In this document: positions 1-8,211 of the stretch, piece after piece | Layout: every line of letters begins with the position of its first letter | Numbering within the stretch: the stretch's first letter is position 1 | Assembly (NCBI RefSeq): GCF_039645985.1 | Contig: NZ_CP147919.1 | Coordinates: forward strand, 2,604,001-2,668,000 | Source: Sulfurimonas sp. HSL3-7 | GTDB lineage: Bacteria > Campylobacterota > Campylobacteria > Campylobacterales > Sulfurimonadaceae | DNA: 64,000 nt | Direction of reading: 5' to 3' | Notes under the pieces: model-generated | What the model saw: only the letters and a program-made list of their open reading frames with translations | What the model was told of the DNA's origin: nothing | Database searches by the model: none | Program-made: the position numbers and the translations under genes

Positions 1-377
1 AAGAGTTTGACACCCGATCGTCTGTCGTTACGATCGATCGTTATGTGGCCGATAGCGTTGACGACCAGACCGACGGGCCAGACATCCATGATCCCCTTTC
101 GTCCGACAAAACGGATGTCGGATCCCACATGCGATTCCAAAAGAAAGATATCCATCATCGATTGGTGGTTCGCAATGATGAGATCCGTATCATCCTCGAG
201 ATACCCTTTGACTTCATATTTCAATCCTGCGGAGCGCAGGACCATTCGGCTGATCCACAGACGCAGCCGGTTGACTCGATCCATGTTATCCCTGTTCAGA
301 TGCACCAGTGTCGATCCGACAGCGATAACCAAGTGGGCAAAAAATGTCCGTATGCGAAAAATTATAAGATTCAGCAT
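1..377 (-). CDS. plsC: 1-acyl-sn-glycerol-3-phosphate acyltransferase family protein (5' part only)
   Basis: The reading frame starts at ATG 377-375 behind an AGAAGAAG ribosome site and runs off the left edge of the window, giving 125 residues. An N-terminal hydrophobic stretch is followed at about residue 70 by NHQSMMD, which fits the NHxxxxD catalytic motif of PlsC-type acyltransferases that acylate lysophosphatidate at the inner membrane. RFVGRKG and DVWPVGLVVNAIGHI follow, as in the family. It is divergent from the type II secretion operon. The C-terminal half, with the substrate-binding motifs, is not visible, so another lyso-lipid acyltransferase of the family remains possible. Confidence 0.82.
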   Translation of the reverse strand, partial: MLNLIIFRIRTFFAHLVIAVGSTLVHLNRDNMDRVNRLRLWISRMVLRSAGLKYEVKGYLEDDTDLIIANHQSMMDIFLLESHVGSDIRFVGRKGIMDVWPVGLVVNAIGHITIDRNDRRSGVKL

Positions 378-498
378 CACTCTTCTTCTAAAAATAAATG
401 TCTACCATTTTACAAAAAAGAGGTCCTATTTTCCCTTGTAACCTGACTGCAACAAAGCTATTGTAATTTTCCACAGCTGTTTGACAGATATTCCCCTG

Positions 499-504
499 TA
501 TAAT
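499..504 (+). promoter_or_regulatory. -10 box of the type II secretion operon
   Basis: A perfect TATAAT lies 38 nt before gspG, preceded by TG at 497-498. A TTGACA at 481-486 is only 12 nt upstream, too close for a standard 17-nt spacer, so the promoter more likely relies on the -10 box and AT-rich upstream sequence, as usual in Epsilonproteobacteria. No other good promoter is seen before the operon. Confidence 0.5.
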
Positions 505-541
505 AAAGAACAATTTAACACTATAAATAAGGATTCAACGT

Positions 542-985
542 ATGTCTAATCATTTAAGAACCTCAAGCCGCAGGGCTTTCTCGTTGATGGAGCTGATGAT
601 CGTCATTATTATCCTGGGGCTTTTAGCCTCTTTGGTACTTCCGAACCTTATGGGCAAAGGCGAAGAGGCCAAACGTAAACTCGTCTGCGTTCAGATGAAA
701 GGAATCGGTGAGACCCTCAAGATGTTTAAACTCGACAACGGTGTCTACCCGACGACAGAGGAGGGGCTGCAGGCGCTTATCACCAACCCGAGTGAAGAGG
801 CCTACCCTGCGTATGCCCCGAATGCCTATTTTGAAGGCAAAAACCTGCCGAAAGACTCTTGGAAAAATGAGTTTATCTACATCAATAACGGCACTGATTT
901 TGACCTGATCTCTCTGGGTGCCGACCGTAAAGAGGGTGGCGAAGGCGATGCCGCCGATATCCGTTTCAGCGAGTGTAAGTTCTAA
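542..985 (+). CDS. gspG: type II secretion major pseudopilin GspG
   Basis: This 147-residue protein has a short positively charged leader, then FSLMELMIVIIILGLLASL, the type III (prepilin) signal with cleavage expected before Phe and Glu at position +5. The later part has LDNGVYPTTEEGLQAL and a C-terminal FDLISLGADRKEGGEGDAAD, typical of the calcium-binding loop of GspG. It would form the periplasmic pseudopilus. It is first in an operon of thirteen genes, 7 nt before the next pseudopilin. Length and motifs fit GspG well. Confidence 0.95.
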   Translation: MSNHLRTSSRRAFSLMELMIVIIILGLLASLVLPNLMGKGEEAKRKLVCVQMKGIGETLKMFKLDNGVYPTTEEGLQALITNPSEEAYPAYAPNAYFEGKNLPKDSWKNEFIYINNGTDFDLISLGADRKEGGEGDAADIRFSECKF

Positions 986-992
986 CCGGTCA

Positions 993-1523
993 ATGATGCA
1001 GAGAAGAGCTTTTACACTGCTGGAGCTTTTACTTGTTGTCGTGATCATCGGTGTCATCTATGGCCTTGTGATCAATTCCATGCAAAAGATCAACGACAAA
1101 GAGTCGGCTCTCGGATTTGAAAGCCTGCCATCGTTTGTGCAGACATTTCATCAGCGCAACCACGTCGCATTGATCTGCACCGATAACTGCAAGGCCTGTG
1201 CCCTCTATGTCGACGGCGAAAAGGTCAAAGACGATATCGATCCTTTTATGGAAAAAGAGCGTGTTCTCCGTTTTTGGTCTTACAACACCAATACAGGAAC
1301 ACAGGAACTCCGCTTCACACCGATCTTTGATGAAGATGACAGGGAGTTCGATGTCTGTTTTAAATATGAAATTTTTGAAGACGGGAGCAGTTCGGAAATG
1401 ATCATCGAGACACAGAAACATAGTTATGATTATCGCGGTCTTTTAAAACCGCCGGCACGCTACTCCTCCCTTCAGGCTCTCGAAGAGAGCCGTCAGGAAG
1501 AGATTCAGGAGCTCTTGCAATGA
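993..1523 (+). CDS. type II secretion minor pseudopilin (GspH-like)
   Basis: The start is placed at ATG 993 (or the adjacent ATG 996) because the prepilin signal RRAFTLLELLLVVVIIG begins immediately after it; upstream in-frame sequence belongs to gspG. The 176-residue product has Glu at +5 of the predicted mature protein and a poorly conserved C-terminal domain with a CTDNCKAC segment. Position after gspG suggests GspH, a minor pseudopilin. Its last codons overlap the gspF start by 4 nt. The exact letter is inference from order. Confidence 0.8.
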   Translation: MMQRRAFTLLELLLVVVIIGVIYGLVINSMQKINDKESALGFESLPSFVQTFHQRNHVALICTDNCKACALYVDGEKVKDDIDPFMEKERVLRFWSYNTNTGTQELRFTPIFDEDDREFDVCFKYEIFEDGSSSEMIIETQKHSYDYRGLLKPPARYSSLQALEESRQEEIQELLQ

Positions 1524-2734
1524 TCTTCGCCTATAAAGGAATCGATGCTGCCGGCAAGAAAGTCAGCGATAAACTCGAGGCCGCTTCGCTTGAAGAGGCA
1601 AAAAGCAAACTCAAAGCACAGAAGATCATCTACAAAAGTATCAAAGAAGAGTTGCCTTCTGTCTTCAGCGGGATCCATTTCACCCGCCGTTATCGCATTT
1701 CGCCCAATGAGCTCTCACAACTCAGCCGCGAACTCGCCATGTATATCCGCTCAGGGATCAGCATCGTCGGTGCCCTCAAGATCATCCAGAACCAGTATAT
1801 GCACAAAAAAAAGATCTACCTCTTCCTGAAAACCGTCAGCACCTATCTTGACGAGGGTAAAAATTTTTATGCCGCTTTGGAAGAGCAGAAGATCGTCATC
1901 CTGCCCGAATTTTTCAAACAGTCCATCAAGGTGAGCGAATCCGGCGGTATCCTTGACCAGGTACTATTAGAGCTTTCGCGGTTTCTGAAAGAGCAGGACC
2001 GTATCGCCAAAGAGATAAAATCGGCCTTTGCCTACCCGACCTTCATGATCGTCATCTCACTCTTTATGGTCGGGTTCATGCTTGCCTTTGTTGTACCGCA
2101 GATCACCGGGATCTTTGAAGGGATGGGGCAGGAACTTCCGGCAAGCACCCGTTTCGTCATCGCTTTGGGTGACTTTTTCAACGATCACTACATGATCATT
2201 TTCGCACTTTTCGTACTTTTTATCGCCGCCCACTCGCTGCTGATGCACTACGCGCCGAAGTACCGATACGCCGTGCACCGTCTCGTCCTCGGCATGCCTC
2301 TTTTCGGGGAGATCGCGCTCAAAAGCGAATTGGCACGTTTTGCATACGTCGGCTCCCTGCTCGTACGTTCGGGCGTCCCCTTCGTACAGACCATTAATCT
2401 CGCCGCCAATATTTTAAACAACAGCGTCTTGAAATCGCTTTTTTTGGAGGCGTCTGCCAAAGTGGTCGAGGGCAAACGGCTCTCAATCGCACTCAACGAA
2501 TCGGCTTACGATCTTGATCAATCTTTTCTTCAGGCCATCGCGGTAGGCGAGGAGACCTCTCAGATCGAACCGGTGCTTATCAACATCTCGGAACTCTACT
2601 TCGAAGACAACCGCGACAAGATCTCTGTGCTGCTGAGCCTGCTTGAACCTGCACTGATGCTCTTTGTCGGCGGAACCATCGGCTTCATCGTGGCGGCCAT
2701 GCTGCTGCCGATCTTCTCAATGAGTATCCAATGA
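1520..2734 (+). CDS. gspF: type II secretion inner membrane platform protein GspF
   Basis: This 404-residue protein has the GspF/PilC layout: an N-terminal cytoplasmic domain (MIFAYKGIDAAGKKV start), two cytoplasmic T2SSF helical domains and three membrane spans at about residues 170-195, 220-240 and 375-400. Features such as SQLSRELAMYIRSGI and AIAVGEETSQ match family landmarks. It anchors the GspE ATPase at the inner membrane. The start overlaps gspH and the stop overlaps the next small reading frame, indicating translational coupling. The last codons (CTGCCGATCTT...) recur 128 bp downstream. Confidence 0.95.
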   Translation: MIFAYKGIDAAGKKVSDKLEAASLEEAKSKLKAQKIIYKSIKEELPSVFSGIHFTRRYRISPNELSQLSRELAMYIRSGISIVGALKIIQNQYMHKKKIYLFLKTVSTYLDEGKNFYAALEEQKIVILPEFFKQSIKVSESGGILDQVLLELSRFLKEQDRIAKEIKSAFAYPTFMIVISLFMVGFMLAFVVPQITGIFEGMGQELPASTRFVIALGDFFNDHYMIIFALFVLFIAAHSLLMHYAPKYRYAVHRLVLGMPLFGEIALKSELARFAYVGSLLVRSGVPFVQTINLAANILNNSVLKSLFLEASAKVVEGKRLSIALNESAYDLDQSFLQAIAVGEETSQIEPVLINISELYFEDNRDKISVLLSLLEPALMLFVGGTIGFIVAAMLLPIFSMSIQ

Positions 2735-2865
2735 TGACCGGACCGGTAGCAACGCTTGACGGAATCCAAAGTTTTAGTGCAATGGATGTGAAGGTGACGC
2801 TGTTGTCTGAACAGAAAACAGTCAATGATAGACTGCCGATCTTTTCAGTGAGTATCCGGTCATGA
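2731..2865 (+). CDS. small open reading frame between gspF and gspK, or duplication scar
   Basis: A 44-codon frame starts with ATGATG overlapping the gspF stop and ends in TGA overlapping the gspK start, so it keeps the coupling pattern of the operon. The predicted peptide has no recognisable domain. Its 3' end repeats the end of gspF: 2833-2864 matches 2705-2736 at 27 of 32 positions. It may therefore be a real small gene or the by-product of a 128-bp duplication that left the frame open. No function is assigned. Confidence 0.35.
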   Translation: MMTGPVATLDGIQSFSAMDVKVTLLSEQKTVNDRLPIFSVSIRS

Positions 2866-3764
2866 GAGACAGATCTGAGCGCCGCGGCGTCGCCCTGCTT
2901 ATCACACTCTTTTTCATCATCGCGATAACCGCCGCTGTCGGGGTAAGTCTGATGAACCTTCGCAAAAGCGGCGAAGAGCTCCATCAGGCACGTTTTCTGC
3001 TTCAAAGCGGTGCCGTCGTGGACGATGTTCTCGCTCTGATGAGAGGGGCGGACAAACTCGGTGCCGTGACCGATGCCGAGAGTCTCAATCTTTTTTTACT
3101 CACTGCCGGGTTCATCCCGCTGGAATTAAAAGAACTTTTAGTTAAAATAGAGATCACTAGTGCAATGGGACATATCAACATCAATGCCCTCAAGGCGTCA
3201 AAACCTTTTCAGGATACGTTAATAGCGTATATGAACCGTTTTAATGTTCAGGATGCCCTCTTTATGAGTGATCTTTTGATCGACTGCATGAGCGGATATC
3301 AAGATATCTATAAGACGGGTATATTCGATGAGATGCCGGAATTGTACCGTGAACGTATTGTCTCAAAAAGACATTTCGACAAGATTGTGGATTTTTATAT
3401 CCGTGAACGTCATGACAATGCCGTCGCTAAACTGCCGTGGAAAGATCTGCTCCGTTTTGACGATGCCAATACAACGGTGCTGGATGCCAACTACATCACG
3501 CCGGCGTTGTGGCAGATGCTGATTCCCGGACTGGAAGAGGAGCGCGCTATTGAGCTCTCTTCGGGCGGCGGGGCCTATAGTTCACTTGAAGACATTGATC
3601 TTTCGCCTGAAAGGAAAGAGGGTCTGGCGACATTCAATCTCAGCTTCTACCAGCCGACGGTGCATCTGGATATTGAGATCGTAGAGAACAACAACAGTGC
3701 CAATGTGGCCTTTGACTATGATTTAACTGCAAAAAAAGGGAAACATTTTGAATTTGGGATTTAA
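2862..3764 (+). CDS. gspK: type II secretion minor pseudopilin GspK
   Basis: The 300-residue product has a GspK-type prepilin leader (RRGVALLITLFFIIAITAAV) without the +5 Glu, which is the known peculiarity of GspK, followed by a large mainly helical domain. The segment GHININALKAS near residue 104 resembles the conserved GspK 'lNlN' region, and the SAM-like helical part follows. GspK caps the pseudopilus tip together with GspI and GspJ. It overlaps the small frame before it and the gspL-like gene after it. Confidence 0.85.
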   Translation: MRDRSERRGVALLITLFFIIAITAAVGVSLMNLRKSGEELHQARFLLQSGAVVDDVLALMRGADKLGAVTDAESLNLFLLTAGFIPLELKELLVKIEITSAMGHININALKASKPFQDTLIAYMNRFNVQDALFMSDLLIDCMSGYQDIYKTGIFDEMPELYRERIVSKRHFDKIVDFYIRERHDNAVAKLPWKDLLRFDDANTTVLDANYITPALWQMLIPGLEEERAIELSSGGGAYSSLEDIDLSPERKEGLATFNLSFYQPTVHLDIEIVENNNSANVAFDYDLTAKKGKHFEFGI

Positions 3765-4677
3765 ATCAAAGGCGAAAGCCTTTTTTGTCGATGTCGATTC
3801 ACCGCCATGTTCTCTTGACCAGCCGGTAAACATCATCCTTTCGCCTTCGATGTACTGGGTCAAGCGTGTCAAACTCCCGGTCAAATATCTGCGTGAAGTC
3901 AGAAGCCTGATCCCCTCTCTCTTTGAAGAGAACCTGCCTGAGGGCAAATACAGCTACGGTGCCTATAAAGACGGCGAGAGCTTTTTGATCTTCGCCTACA
4001 ACGACAAAGAGGTGCTTGACCTGATCGCCGACAAAGGGATCTCCTCAGCCAATATTGACAATATCTACCTCGCCCAGAGCGAATTTGACACGATCGAAGC
4101 GTCGATCAGGATCGATGACAAGAGCATTTTGAGCCTTCAGGACGGTGTCGTCGTCAAGCTGCCGATCGCCCTGGACCCGGACGCCGTTGAACTTGATCTG
4201 AGCGGCCACCTCTTTTCAAAACACTCGATCCACCTCACCCGCATCAACCAGATCGCAGATAAAAAAAGTCAAATCGTCTTTGCCTCGATACTGGGTACGC
4301 TGATCATCATGTTCGGTGCAGAGTGGCTGATCACCAGCGCCAAAGTGTCGGTGATCGCGCAAAAAGAGTCGGAAGTCTTTGCCCGCCATAAACTTCCTGC
4401 GACCTCGTTTCAAAATGAGGCGATCCACGCCAAACTCAACACGGTCTTTGAGCGTCAGATCCGCATACGCGACATTCTGAATCTTGCGCTGACGGCCAAA
4501 CTCAAACCAGACGAGCAGATGCAGCGCATTGCCCTTGAGAAACAGAAGGTCATCATTGAGATCAAGAGCGTTTCCCGGGAGGCCGGAGCACGAAGCCTCT
4601 CCGCGCTTGCAAAAGAGTTCAAACCCGAGAAAGAGAGCTATGCGAACGGGATCTACACAATGGAGATAGTGCTATGA
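3748..4677 (+). CDS. gspL: type II secretion GspL-like assembly protein
   Basis: A TTG start at 3748 is preferred because an AAAAAAAGGG ribosome site sits 7 nt upstream and no ATG follows nearby. The 309-residue protein has an N-terminal cytoplasmic region of about 170 residues, shorter than classical GspL, one membrane span at about 174-197, and a periplasmic ferredoxin-like tail. In other systems GspL links the GspE ATPase to GspM. The overlap with gspK and with the following GspM-like gene supports this placement. Sequence similarity to classical GspL is weak, so the name rests on topology and order. Confidence 0.7.
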   Translation: MNLGFKSKAKAFFVDVDSPPCSLDQPVNIILSPSMYWVKRVKLPVKYLREVRSLIPSLFEENLPEGKYSYGAYKDGESFLIFAYNDKEVLDLIADKGISSANIDNIYLAQSEFDTIEASIRIDDKSILSLQDGVVVKLPIALDPDAVELDLSGHLFSKHSIHLTRINQIADKKSQIVFASILGTLIIMFGAEWLITSAKVSVIAQKESEVFARHKLPATSFQNEAIHAKLNTVFERQIRIRDILNLALTAKLKPDEQMQRIALEKQKVIIEIKSVSREAGARSLSALAKEFKPEKESYANGIYTMEIVL

Positions 4678-5078
4678 AGATCAATCCGCTCTATATCGCG
4701 CTGCTGCTGATCGTAGCACTGCTGTTCGTCATCTACCAGCTCGGCAGCGCCAAAGCAGAGCTCCGCGAAAGCAAAAGTTCCCTGGCGAAGATAGAGACGA
4801 TAGCGGAAGAGATCGATGCGCTTAAACGCGCCTGGGACAATCCCAAGACAGCGCGCAGTGCACTTGACAGACTGATCAAAGCCCCCCAGCTCAAATCAGC
4901 CAACATCCAACAGACCAAAAAACGCGGTTCTGTCGTTTTAAAATCAAAAAAAGTTGATCTGAAAGCCGCGAACTACTTTTTCGTCAAACTCTTTAACGGC
5001 ACCTATATCCTGAAAAGCTTTGATATCGAGCGTCTTGATGACGAGTCGATCAGTTTCAGCGTGGAGGTCAGCTCATGA
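4674..5078 (+). CDS. gspM: type II secretion GspM-like protein
   Basis: This 134-residue bitopic protein has a short N-terminal cytoplasmic end, a membrane span at about residues 6-24 (LYIALLLIVALLFVIYQLG), a coiled-coil stretch at about 25-55, and a compact C-terminal domain. That is the layout of GspM, which binds GspL in the periplasm. It overlaps the GspL-like gene by 4 nt and the next gene by 4 nt. Identification is by topology and position. Confidence 0.7.
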   Translation: MKINPLYIALLLIVALLFVIYQLGSAKAELRESKSSLAKIETIAEEIDALKRAWDNPKTARSALDRLIKAPQLKSANIQQTKKRGSVVLKSKKVDLKAANYFFVKLFNGTYILKSFDIERLDDESISFSVEVSS

Positions 5079-5605
5079 AAAAGATAGCCCTTTACCTCCT
5101 CTATACCATTCTCTTTTTCGGCGCGCTGCTCTTTTTTACCCCCAAAGAGAGTGTCTACTACTTTGCGGAAGGGCAGCTTAAACCGCTTGGTGTCATCCTC
5201 GCGCATGAAGAGGCTGTCGATCACGGGTTTACACTTGAACTCACCCACATCGATCTCTATGTGCAAAAAATAAAAAGTGCCGAGATCGGATCGGTGACAT
5301 TGGGCATTTTTGGGTTCTACAACAGCGCCGCTGCTGCCGACATCCTCCTTGACAAGACGTTTGAGGCCTTCTTCCCGCCGTTGATCCAGCGTGCAGAGCT
5401 TCACCAGAGCCTGATCGATCCGCTCCATATCAATGCCAACGCGGTCGGGGATTTCGGTGAGGCAGAGGCGCGTGTTGATCTGTTGGAACGTTCCGTACAA
5501 CTATTTTTAAAGCCCTCGAGACTGATGCGTACGCGCTATAAAAGTACATTGAGACAGCTGAAAAAAACAAAAGAGGGGGATTACAGTTATGAATATAAAT
5601 TTTAA
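5075..5605 (+). CDS. type II secretion GspN-like inner membrane protein
   Basis: The 176-residue product has one N-terminal membrane span (about residues 5-22) and a periplasmic domain with alternating hydrophobic strands, as in the GspN/AsmA-like component that some T2SS operons carry between gspM and gspC. I see no catalytic motif. The start overlaps the GspM-like gene and its end overlaps gspC by 17 nt. It could also be a lineage-specific T2SS accessory protein. Confidence 0.55.
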   Translation: MKKIALYLLYTILFFGALLFFTPKESVYYFAEGQLKPLGVILAHEEAVDHGFTLELTHIDLYVQKIKSAEIGSVTLGIFGFYNSAAAADILLDKTFEAFFPPLIQRAELHQSLIDPLHINANAVGDFGEAEARVDLLERSVQLFLKPSRLMRTRYKSTLRQLKKTKEGDYSYEYKF

Positions 5606-6413
5606 TCCCGCTTATATGAAGATCCTGCGCAATCTGCTCATCACCATCCTGGTCGCCAAGGCGATCTCGCTTGGTATGCTGTGGTATTTTCCAAGTGAAG
5701 GGGTCAACTACCACGCCAGCAGTTCAAAGGCACCCGAGTACAAACGCTACAGTGTCAACAATATCATCAAAGCGGCACAGAGACCCGACCTTGAAAGCGG
5801 CTCGCAGGAGCTCGGCGAGCTGACGGCCTACGGACCCAATATCTCCAATATGGTACTAAGCGGGCTCTTTAAGAGCAAAAGCGGCGGATATGTCATTATC
5901 GCACTCAAGGCAAAACCCGATAATGCCGAAGTGCTCGGTATCGGAGAGAGTTTTGAAGGCTATACCCTGAAAAAAATACTCGAAAACGGGGCACTTTTCG
6001 ACAAAGGCGGCCAAAGCTACAGCCTCTACTTCTCAGAAGACAAACAGGGCGAACGCTATACCCAAAGAGCGGGTGCGCCGGAGAGCGATGAGGAGACGAT
6101 GAAGCAGGTCGCCAAATCCGATATTAGCTACTATGCCAAAAACGTTGATCAGATCTGGAAGGATATCGGTATTGTCGAAGAGAAGAAAAACGGCAAGATC
6201 ACCGGTTTCAAAGTCACGCGCATCAAAGCCAACACCCCCTTTGCCAACCTCGGTTTACGCCAAGGCGATATAATCATTAAAGCCAATAATAAGCCGATGA
6301 CATCGTATAAAGATGCCCTCGCCATCTATCAAGGGATCGATAAACTTCAAGCACTTGAACTTATCGTTCTACGTAATAATCAAGAAACGGAGATCGTCTA
6401 TGAAATATATTAA
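5589..6413 (+). CDS. gspC: type II secretion protein GspC with PDZ domain
   Basis: The 274-residue protein has one membrane span at about residues 14-32, a homology-region domain at about 80-160 (LSGLFKSKSGGYVIIALK, IGESFEGYTLKKI), and a C-terminal PDZ domain (FKVTRIKANTPFANLGLRQGDIIIKANNKP). GspC connects the inner membrane platform to the secretin GspD and may help choose substrates. The first ATG at 5589 lies inside the previous gene; an in-frame ATG at 5616 is an alternative start. It overlaps gspD by 14 nt. Confidence 0.87.
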   Translation: MNINFNPAYMKILRNLLITILVAKAISLGMLWYFPSEGVNYHASSSKAPEYKRYSVNNIIKAAQRPDLESGSQELGELTAYGPNISNMVLSGLFKSKSGGYVIIALKAKPDNAEVLGIGESFEGYTLKKILENGALFDKGGQSYSLYFSEDKQGERYTQRAGAPESDEETMKQVAKSDISYYAKNVDQIWKDIGIVEEKKNGKITGFKVTRIKANTPFANLGLRQGDIIIKANNKPMTSYKDALAIYQGIDKLQALELIVLRNNQETEIVYEIY

Positions 6414-8211
6414 ACATCTATTGCTTTTTACTCTTTTAATCGGCACCACTCTCGCTGCCAGAGAACAGGTCAAGGTCAAGTTTGACAACCTGCAGATCGA
6501 AAAGTTCATCAAACTTGTTGCAGAGATCAGCAAAAAGAACATCCTGGTGACCAACAAGATCAACGGCACGGTCGATCTGGTCACGACAGCCCCTATCTAT
6601 GATGACGAAGTGATGGGTATTCTGGTCTCGGTCCTGGAATCAAAAGGGTTTACCCTTGTTCAAAAGGGCTCATATTATGAGGTTGTCCGTTCGACCGAAG
6701 CGGCAAAGCACAATGTCCCGGTCGTGCGTTCAGGCAACATTGCACGCGGCCATACCATGGTCACGCAAGCCATCAAGGTCAAAGGTGAAAATGTCGATAT
6801 CGTTGCCGCCAAAGTCCGCTACCTCATCTCCAAGACCGCCAAGCTGATGACGATGAAAGAGTCGAATACGCTTCTTCTTACCGACTATCCGGCCAACATA
6901 CAGACCATCAAACGTATTATCAGCGATATTGACACAAAAAACAAAAAGATCATCAAGATCATTCCGGTGGAGCATGCCGAACTCAAACAACTGCACACGC
7001 AGGTCACAGACATCGCCAAGTCGATCTTTAACGAGAAGGTAGCGACACAGAGCGTTAAAGTCCTGCTCAACAATGATGTCAACGGCCTGGTCCTGGTCGG
7101 TAATCCCGATCAGGTCAAAGAGCTTGCCAAAATCATAAAGACCCTCGACACCGAACAGAACCTCAATGAAGTGGTGCAGATCCTCCCGCTGAAAAACTCC
7201 GAGGCCAAAAATGTTCTGGCCACACTCAACGAGATCATCACCAAACAGACCTTTACCGATCCGAGTCTCAAGCCCAACGTTTCCGCCAACGAAGAGATCA
7301 ATGCCATTATCCTTGTGGGCAACCCTTCCCTGCTTAAAGGGCTTGTCAAGATCATCGAAACGCTTGATAAAGAGAAGTACCAGGTCTATGTACAGGCCAG
7401 AATCGTCGAGATCAACAAAAACGATGCGGAACAGATCGGGCTCAAGTACTCCCTTGGCGCCCTCGATGTCAGTTCCTCCGGACTTTTGGCCTTTAGCGGC
7501 AACTTCGGCGGCTCATCGGCGGCCTCCATTATTCAATCGTTGGGTGTGGCCATACCGGAAGATGCCGGTACAACCGGACTCGCCATAGGGGCTTCACTTG
7601 ATTTTCTTCAGACGAAAGGCGCGTCCAAAACGGTCTCGAGCCCGTCAATCCTCTGTGTGAACAACCAGGAGTCATCGATCTACGTCGGTAAAACGCTCTC
7701 CTTTCAGACAGGAAGTAATACGGCCGGCACCCTCGGAACAACCAGCAGTTATAAACGCGAGGATGTAGGTCTGACCCTCAAGATCAAGCCCCGTGTTTCA
7801 TCAAAAGACAAGGTAACGTTGGATGTCGAGGCGATCCTGGAAAATGTACTTGCAACCGTAGATACAAACAATCAGCCGGTGACGACAAAACAAAATGTAC
7901 TCACACAGGCGATCCTGCGTCATGGCGAGACAATCATCATCGGCGGCCTGGTTAAGAACTACACCTCTACAACCGAATCGAAAGTACCGATATTGGGTTA
8001 CATTCCGATACTCGGACTGCTCTTCACCCACAACGATACATCCGACCAGCAGGACAACCTGATCGTTATTTTGACACCCTATATCATCGAAAAGAGTGAA
8101 AAACTTTCCCAGCTTCAACGTGAACTTGGCGAGCTGAGCCGGCTTCAGAGAGAATACAACAAGGAAGTTTTCTCCCAAATCGAGGAAAAGAGCAAAGAGG
8201 AGAATAAGTAA
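6400..8211 (+). CDS. gspD: type II secretion secretin GspD
   Basis: The start at ATG 6400 gives a clean signal peptide (KYIKHLLLFTLLIGTTLAAR), unlike the longer in-frame frame that lies in gspC. The 603-residue protein has the N0 domain (VKFDNLQIEKFIKLVAEISK), three N1-N3 ring repeats, and the C-terminal secretin domain ending with VPILGYIPILGLLFTHND and LIVILTPYII. It forms the outer membrane pore. A coiled tail of about 35 residues rich in Glu/Lys follows. It overlaps gspC and abuts gspE. Confidence 0.95.
   Translation: MKYIKHLLLFTLLIGTTLAAREQVKVKFDNLQIEKFIKLVAEISKKNILVTNKINGTVDLVTTAPIYDDEVMGILVSVLESKGFTLVQKGSYYEVVRSTEAAKHNVPVVRSGNIARGHTMVTQAIKVKGENVDIVAAKVRYLISKTAKLMTMKESNTLLLTDYPANIQTIKRIISDIDTKNKKIIKIIPVEHAELKQLHTQVTDIAKSIFNEKVATQSVKVLLNNDVNGLVLVGNPDQVKELAKIIKTLDTEQNLNEVVQILPLKNSEAKNVLATLNEIITKQTFTDPSLKPNVSANEEINAIILVGNPSLLKGLVKIIETLDKEKYQVYVQARIVEINKNDAEQIGLKYSLGALDVSSSGLLAFSGNFGGSSAASIIQSLGVAIPEDAGTTGLAIGASLDFLQTKGASKTVSSPSILCVNNQESSIYVGKTLSFQTGSNTAGTLGTTSSYKREDVGLTLKIKPRVSSKDKVTLDVEAILENVLATVDTNNQPVTTKQNVLTQAILRHGETIIIGGLVKNYTSTTESKVPILGYIPILGLLFTHNDTSDQQDNLIVILTPYIIEKSEKLSQLQRELGELSRLQREYNKEVFSQIEEKSKEENK

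Noticed and set aside
481-504. TTGACA / TATAAT as a full sigma-70 promoter for gspG
   Set aside because: The spacer is 12 nt, outside the workable 15-19 nt range, so only the -10 box was kept.
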